From Elusimicrobia bacterium RIFOXYB2_FULL_48_7 (GTDB lineage Bacteria > Elusimicrobiota > Endomicrobiia > CG1-02-37-114 > XYA2-FULL-39-19), in the NCBI GenBank assembly GCA_001800495.1, contig MGVM01000220.1, forward strand, positions 10,729-21,043: 10,315 nt of DNA, written 5' to 3'. Positions within the stretch are counted from its first letter, which is position 1. Each line of letters opens with the position of its first letter. The position numbers and the translations under genes were made by a program. The notes under the pieces were generated by a model. It saw only the letters and a program-made list of their open reading frames with translations, did not search any database and was not told the DNA's origin. This document shows positions 7,394 through 10,315 of this stretch, in pieces.

Positions 7394-8098
7394 ATGGAAC
7401 CCACAAATCAATCAAATAATCAAAAGCAGGTGACGGCGGGGCAGGTGAAAGAGAAGTGGTCTGAATTTTTGTTCGGGCTGGCGCTGTTTTTCGGGGTTCT
7501 GCATTACACGGCGGTGTTAATGGATGTGTTCGGCCAGTATTACCTGGCATCTTTCGGCAAGGTTTTAAGCATGCCGATGGAATCATCAATGATCATGGGC
7601 AATATCTACCTGGGCGTGCTTGCGGCTTATGTGGGGCAGAAGGAGTTTTTAAGGTGGATCAGTTCCGCGAAGGATGATGATGAAGCAAGCGCTGTGATGC
7701 GCAGGAAGATATCGCGCGGGGAGCTGATTGTTGGTTCCTGGGCGCTTCTTGCGGGGGCAACGGTGTTTCTGTGGCAGTTGAAGCTTGTGGCTTCGATACC
7801 GGCGCCTTTGCTTTATACCCTTGGGGAAGTGTTTGCCATTTATTTCGGGACGAATATATCAAAGTATCTTAAGCAGAAGAACGCCAAACAGGCCATTGAA
7901 ACGGAATCAGACGCTATGAGCTACGGTTCGCAGGCGCTTGAGTATGCCAGGAGCAACGGTTCGGTTGATAATGAATACTGCCAGAAACAGTTTGGTTTGA
8001 GCAAGGATCAGGCCTACCGGTTGTTGAATCGTTTGGAAAAACGGGGTGTTTTGAAGGCAAGCGGCGGCGGCAGGAACCGGGAGTATAGGGCGGGGTAA
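7394..8098 (+). CDS. Multi-pass membrane protein with C-terminal winged-helix domain, function unknown
   Basis: I do not recognise a named family. Read from ATG 7394 the protein has 234 residues: a polar N-terminus, hydrophobic segments at about 24-44 (FLFGLALFFGVLHYTAVL), 63-82, 110-131 (LIVGSWALLAGATVFLWQL) and 136-155, and a soluble tail. Residues ~180-234 (SVDNEYCQKQFGLSKDQAYR, then LLNRLEKRGVLKASGGG) look like a winged helix-turn-helix. This suggests a membrane-tethered DNA-binding or sensing protein, which is inference. ATG 7394 is preferred because AGGGGAG at 7379-7385 lies 8 bp upstream. GTG 7385 with AAGGA at 7371-7375 is an alternative. The gene is visibly GC-richer than the one before it, hinting at a separate origin. 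The 72-bp gap from the upstream gene is filled by repeat-derived sequence, so common transcription is possible but unproven. Confidence 0.7.
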   Translation: MEPTNQSNNQKQVTAGQVKEKWSEFLFGLALFFGVLHYTAVLMDVFGQYYLASFGKVLSMPMESSMIMGNIYLGVLAAYVGQKEFLRWISSAKDDDEASAVMRRKISRGELIVGSWALLAGATVFLWQLKLVASIPAPLLYTLGEVFAIYFGTNISKYLKQKNAKQAIETESDAMSYGSQALEYARSNGSVDNEYCQKQFGLSKDQAYRLLNRLEKRGVLKASGGGRNREYRAG

Positions 8099-8159
8099 AC
8101 AGCTGTAACAGAGCCGATGCGCGGAGCGGGCAACTACGCAAGACCTACCTAACCAAACC

Positions 8160-8186
8160 TTAATTCCGGGGACACAATACTTATCT
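8160..8186 (+). repeat. Dispersed 26-bp repeat, copy B
   Basis: AATTCCGGGGACACAATACT and its flanks (8161-8186) are identical over 26 bp to copy C at 10186-10211, in the same orientation. Copies B and C bracket the abiE module and its upstream repeat island, a span of about 2 kb. Confidence 0.85.
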
Positions 8187-8188
8187 CA

Positions 8189-8211
8189 AGCAGAGCTTTG
8201 CTCTCTCTGCT
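8189..8211. repeat. Small hairpin next to repeat copy B
   Basis: AGCAGAG (8189-8195) and CTCTGCT (8205-8211) can pair over 7 bp. An alternative AGAGC/GCTCT stem (8192-8196 with 8200-8204) uses a TTT loop. It directly follows repeat copy B and may belong to that element. It lacks a T tract, so it is not a convincing terminator. Confidence 0.4.
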
Positions 8212-8229
8212 ACGAACAAACCCACCTAT

Positions 8230-8390
8230 ATTCGCGGGGTTAAATTCGCGGGCTGTATGCGCGAGAATACCGCGAGAATAACCGCGAATTTGAAAACATA
8301 CGAAAAATCGATACTTTTCAGCTATTCTCGCGGTGTGCCGCGAGATTAATTTCGCGGAAATTCGCGGTAAATTCGCGTTTTCTCGCGGGG
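8230..8390. repeat. Cluster of eleven CGCG-core repeats (TTCGCGG, TCTCGCGG and their complements)
   Basis: CGCG tetramers start at 8233, 8247, 8260, 8271, 8283, 8329, 8339, 8353, 8363, 8374 and 8384. They sit in A/T-rich contexts as TTCGCGG or CTCGCGG in one orientation and CCGCGAGA or CCGCGAAT in the other. Neighbouring cores are mostly 10-14 bp apart, near one helical turn. Perfect inverted pairs include 8269-8280 with 8323-8334 (12 bp), 8326-8333 with 8338-8345 (8 bp, TGTG loop) and 8281-8291 with 8358-8368 (11 bp). CGCGAGAATA is tandemly repeated at 8260-8269 and 8271-8280. The region could be a multi-site protein-binding array, a folded RNA or DNA structure, or a non-coding mobile repeat. 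No known function is assigned. Confidence 0.75.
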
Positions 8391-8402
8391 TAAAGGCTCC
8401 TG

Positions 8403-8425
8403 GATCCCTGCCTTCGCAGGGATGA
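8403..8425. repeat. Short hairpin repeat (ATCCCTGC/GCAGGGAT), copy 2
   Basis: ATCCCTGC (8404-8411) and GCAGGGAT (8416-8423) form a perfect 8-bp stem around CTTC. The 23 bp are identical to the copy at 7299-7321. Confidence 0.8.
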
Positions 8426-8451
8426 GTTCTATGAGGGCTATCGTAGGAAAC

Positions 8452-8480
8452 AATTTGTGTCAGCAGTGCTGACACAAATT
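8452..8480. repeat. 29-bp perfect palindrome with a single central base
   Basis: AATTTGTGTCAGCA (8452-8465) and TGCTGACACAAATT (8467-8480) are perfect reverse complements around G8466. As DNA it is a possible operator or transposase-recognition site. As RNA it would fold with an ~11-bp stem and a GCAGUGC loop. No T tract follows on the + strand. Confidence 0.8.
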
Positions 8481-8527
8481 AGCTGGACGCCCCGCCTGAA
8501 AGGCCACTAAATACCCCATACTTATCC

Positions 8528-8554
8528 AATTGCGTCCGCGCTGCGGACGTAATT
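8528..8554. repeat. 27-bp near-perfect palindrome
   Basis: AATTGCGTCCGC (8528-8539) and GCGGACGTAATT (8543-8554) pair with one mismatch (G8532 against T8550) around GCT. Like the palindrome at 8452-8480 it is bounded by AATT on both sides, and both have a GACACA stretch within or just after the right arm. The two may be related REP-like elements. Confidence 0.75.
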
Positions 8555-8579
8555 GACACACTTCCGTGGATTCCCCTAC

Positions 8580-8608
8580 TTGACAAATCACAGTAAATGG
8601 TATATAAT
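8580..8608 (+). promoter_or_regulatory. Consensus sigma-70-type promoter of abiE
   Basis: TTGACA (8580-8585), a 17-bp spacer and TATAAT (8603-8608) match the housekeeping promoter consensus exactly. Transcription would start near 8615, giving a leader of roughly 30 bases before the ATG at 8648. Only a weak AGAG (8632-8635) serves as a possible ribosome binding site, so translation of the antitoxin may be modest. Confidence 0.85.
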
Positions 8609-8625
8609 GTAACCAGTAAATAACC
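8591..8625 (+). promoter_or_regulatory. Direct repeats across the abiE promoter, candidate AbiEi operator
   Basis: CAGTAAAT occurs at 8591-8598 in the promoter spacer and at 8614-8621 over the predicted start site. TAACC occurs at 8610-8614 and 8621-8625, 11 bp apart. AbiEi antitoxins of characterised systems bind repeats in their own promoter and repress it, so these are reasonable candidate sites. Assignment rests on position and repetition only. Confidence 0.4.
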
Positions 8626-8647
8626 TATAACAGAGTATTAACTAGAT

Positions 8648-9418
8648 ATGAAAAGAACTATTTTATCAGAAAAAGAGCTTAAATTCCTGGAAAACGCGGT
8701 TGCCACATACGGCGTTATTGTTACTTTTGAGCAGTTGAGTAAAATATCAACTGACAAACAAAGGCAGTCTGTGCGTAATTTTACAAGCAAGCTTTCCAAA
8801 AAGGGCTGGCTGGTAAGGATAAAAAGAGGCGTGTATTTTGTCGCCGGGATTGAATCTTTGGGTTTTTCTGGGTTGTCGGTTTATAAAACGGCGCAGCTTC
8901 TGTGCGCTGGTTGTTATGTTTCGTTTGAAGCGGCCCTGCAGTATCACGGAATGTTTGACCAGGGTTTAAAAGTAATACGCTCAGTCTCAACAAATGCCTG
9001 TAAGGCAAAAGAAATAGAGAATGTAGTTTATGAATTTGTTAAAGCCCGCGGGGGATTGTTTTATGGTTTTAGTGAACAACGCGTTGAGAATTATCTTGTA
9101 AAAATAGCTTCTCCTGAAAAAGCAATTTTGGATATTTTGTGTTTTGGGCGTTCCGTTCATTCCGCGGACCTGGTCCTCGAAAAATTAAAAGCATATAAAG
9201 ATGACCTGGATCTAAGCCGGTTTAAAGAATATTGCTCCCGGCAGCCTGTAACCGTAAAAAGAATACTGGGTTTTTTATTTGATAAAGCGGGAATAGATTC
9301 CGGGTTTGTATATGATGCCGTTAAGGGAATACACAACAGCAGTCTTATGGCCGCGGGCTCGGGTAAATTCAACGCTAAATGGCGGCTTTATTATGATGAG
9401 CATTTTGACGGGGAATAA
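8648..9418 (+). CDS. abiEi: Type IV toxin-antitoxin system antitoxin, AbiEi family
   Basis: AbiEi is the antitoxin and transcriptional autorepressor of the AbiE abortive-infection system. It counters the AbiEii nucleotidyltransferase without forming a stable complex with it (type IV). The 256-residue protein has an N-terminal winged helix at about 7-67, including VRNFTSKLSKKGWLVRIKRG then VYFV. The family-like YVSFEAALQYHG lies at 90-101, where the usual form is 'yiS..sAL..hGl', and IASPEKAILDIL at 153-164 matches the conserved 'as.EkailD.l' of the C-terminal domain. The length is in the family range. It is preceded by a consensus promoter with direct repeats and is separated by 2 bp from abiEii, so the two form one operon. 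The start ATG 8648 agrees with the promoter position. Confidence 0.88.
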   Translation: MKRTILSEKELKFLENAVATYGVIVTFEQLSKISTDKQRQSVRNFTSKLSKKGWLVRIKRGVYFVAGIESLGFSGLSVYKTAQLLCAGCYVSFEAALQYHGMFDQGLKVIRSVSTNACKAKEIENVVYEFVKARGGLFYGFSEQRVENYLVKIASPEKAILDILCFGRSVHSADLVLEKLKAYKDDLDLSRFKEYCSRQPVTVKRILGFLFDKAGIDSGFVYDAVKGIHNSSLMAAGSGKFNAKWRLYYDEHFDGE

Positions 9419-9420
9419 TC

Positions 9421-10188
9421 ATGTCTATTGAATTATTGTCAAGACGCGCCCTGGAGCTGATCAACCGTAAAAATCGGCGTTACGGGCTTGCAACGGCCGA
9501 GAAGGATTATTTTCTTGCCGTGGTTTCAAAGATTATCTATGATTCAGGTTTAAGGGACAGGCTTGTTTTTAAGGGCGGCACCGCTATTCATCACTGCTAC
9601 CTGCCGCAGTACCGGTTTTCCGAGGACCTGGATTTCACGGCCCTGGACAAGGATATTTCCCTGGAAGAGGTGAAAGCAGTTCTTGAGGCCGAGGATTTCA
9701 TAACCATAAAGAAGGAATATAAGTCAAAAGCGACTATAAAGTTTGAGCGGGTGCAATATACAGGCCCGCTCGGCCTGCCGAATTACCTGAAAGTGGAGAT
9801 AGATTTCATTCAGAATGTCGTGCTTCCCGCAAAACAGCAGGAATACAAAAATCCCTGGGGAATCCAGACAAACGTAAGCGTGATGGATATCAGGGAGATT
9901 TGCGCGGAGAAAACCCGCGCCTGCAGTGACAGGGCAAAGTACAGGGATTTTTATGACCTGTTCCTTATTTTTGAAACATTCAGCCCTGATTGGAATGAAA
10001 TTATTGAGTTGATCAGGAAAAAAGAAATACGGAAGCCCATATCCAGGGATTCCATTTATTCAAAATGGGAAATAGCCTTGCAGGAAAAATCAAAAGAGCT
10101 GGCGGGGATTCATTACACGAAACCCGTCGCTGATGAAGCTGTGAAGTCGTTTATTGACAGCATGCCTTTTACAGAAATAAAACCGTAA
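9421..10188 (+). CDS. abiEii: Type IV toxin-antitoxin system toxin, AbiEii nucleotidyltransferase
   Basis: AbiEii toxins belong to the DNA polymerase beta-like nucleotidyltransferase superfamily and arrest growth of infected cells; related MenT toxins add nucleotides to tRNA. The 255-residue sequence has KGGTAIHH at 51-58, the catalytic RFSEDLDF at 65-72 (D69 and D71 as probable metal ligands), KVEIDF at 124-129 as the likely third acidic strand, and the family's C-terminal motif AEKTRA…RAKYRDFYDL at 162-180 (K164, D176, D179). All catalytic positions appear intact, so the toxin should be active. GGGGA at 9410-9414 sits 6 bp before the ATG. The TAA stop at 10186-10188 forms the first bases of dispersed repeat copy C. 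Confidence 0.9.
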   Translation: MSIELLSRRALELINRKNRRYGLATAEKDYFLAVVSKIIYDSGLRDRLVFKGGTAIHHCYLPQYRFSEDLDFTALDKDISLEEVKAVLEAEDFITIKKEYKSKATIKFERVQYTGPLGLPNYLKVEIDFIQNVVLPAKQQEYKNPWGIQTNVSVMDIREICAEKTRACSDRAKYRDFYDLFLIFETFSPDWNEIIELIRKKEIRKPISRDSIYSKWEIALQEKSKELAGIHYTKPVADEAVKSFIDSMPFTEIKP

Positions 10189-10211
10189 TTCCGGGGACAC
10201 AATACTTATCT
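10186..10211 (+). repeat. Dispersed 26-bp repeat, copy C
   Basis: This copy is identical over 26 bp to copy B (8161-8186) and has the same orientation. Its first three bases are the stop codon of abiEii, and it ends 11 bp before the TTG start of the next gene. Confidence 0.85.
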
Positions 10212-10222
10212 GAGGGGTTAGG

Positions 10223-10315
10223 TTGATCATAAAACACACGCTTTACGTTACGGACCGCAAGGTTTGGCGGGCCTGGCTGGCGAAAAACCACAAGAAAGAG
10301 AGCGAGATCTGGCTG
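10223..10315 (+). CDS. YdeI/OmpD-associated-family protein, N-terminal part (3' truncated by window edge)
   Basis: Thirty-one codons are present, reading LYVTDRKVWRAWLAKNHKKE and then SEIWL from residue 6. This matches the conserved N-terminus of YdeI/OmpD-associated (bacteriocin-protection-like) proteins, whose usual form is 'ly.~~r.eWR.WL..nh....eiWl'. The start is TTG 10223: a stop codon lies in frame at 10211-10213, and GAGGGG at 10212-10217 gives a ribosome binding site with a 5-bp spacer. The biochemical role of the family is poorly defined. The call is made from a short stretch, so the family is fairly likely but not certain. Confidence 0.65.
   Translation, partial: MIIKHTLYVTDRKVWRAWLAKNHKKESEIWL

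Larger units (their letters stand above)
8099..8647. other. 549-bp gene-free, repeat-dense island
   Basis: No credible gene lies here. Reading downstream it holds dispersed repeat copy B (8160-8186), a small AGCAGAG/CTCTGCT hairpin (8189-8211), a CGCG-core repeat cluster (8230-8390), a hairpin repeat (8403-8425), two palindromes (8452-8480 and 8528-8554) and a consensus promoter with direct repeats (8580-8625). These are annotated separately. Confidence 0.85.

Noticed and set aside
7145..7589. Overlapping minus-strand ORFs across the regulator/membrane gene border
   Set aside because: They lie antisense to two credible + strand genes, show no domain, and cross repeat sequence.
8230..8390. 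CGCG cluster as a CRISPR array
   Set aside because: The repeated unit is only 7-12 bp, occurs in both orientations, and has no spacers of uniform length. No cas gene is nearby.
8149..8475. 108-codon ORF on the minus strand in the repeat island
   Set aside because: It runs through repeat copy B, the CGCG cluster and a hairpin repeat. The peptide contains the PCEGRDPG type of translation typical of such repeats, and it has no recognisable domain.

Overview
The window looks like an accessory, defence-rich stretch of a bacterial chromosome. All eight complete or partial genes of note, and one possible 22-codon ORF, lie on the + strand. No rRNA, tRNA or core housekeeping gene is present, so the host cannot be named. 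Moderate GC, short hairpin repeats of the ATCCCTGC…GCAGGGAT and TTCCCGT…ACGGGAA kind, and a recurring AATTCCGGGGACACAAT repeat are reminiscent of uncultivated Gram-negative lineages (for example Omnitrophota-like or deltaproteobacterial genomes). That placement is an impression, not a demonstration.

Positions 1-6378 hold the distal part of a type I restriction-modification operon: the C-terminal end of HsdM (cut by the window edge), HsdS with two target-recognition domains, an extra AAA/ABC-type ATPase, and a full-length HsdR. The ATPase overlaps both hsdS and hsdR by ATGA, so the three genes are probably translationally coupled. Its last ~100 residues carry an RNxxHH motif of the HEPN ribonuclease type. 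This makes it a candidate PrrC/RloC-like back-up effector guarded by the restriction complex, and it is the strongest lead in the window.

Positions 6379-8098 hold two orphan genes. One is a response-regulator-like protein with an AraC-type C-terminus, in which the acidic residues of the receiver domain are glutamates and whose stop codon is supplied by a hairpin repeat. The other is a visibly GC-richer membrane protein with a cytoplasmic winged-helix tail.

Positions 8099-8647 form a gene-free, repeat-dense island. It contains an AATTCCGGGGACACAAT-type repeat, about 160 bp with eleven CGCG cores spaced mostly 10-14 bp apart, a hairpin repeat, two strong palindromes, and a consensus sigma-70 promoter (TTGACA, 17-bp spacer, TATAAT). 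That promoter drives the abiEi-abiEii type IV toxin-antitoxin/abortive-infection pair at 8648-10188. The toxin stop codon lies in a further copy of the 26-bp repeat, after which a YdeI/OmpD-associated-family gene begins and runs off the window.

Three same-orientation copies of the repeat (near 6502, 8161 and 10186) lie between successive gene modules: hsd operon, regulator plus membrane protein, abiE, ydeI-like gene. This suggests that the area was assembled from pieces carried or bounded by a short mobile repeat.
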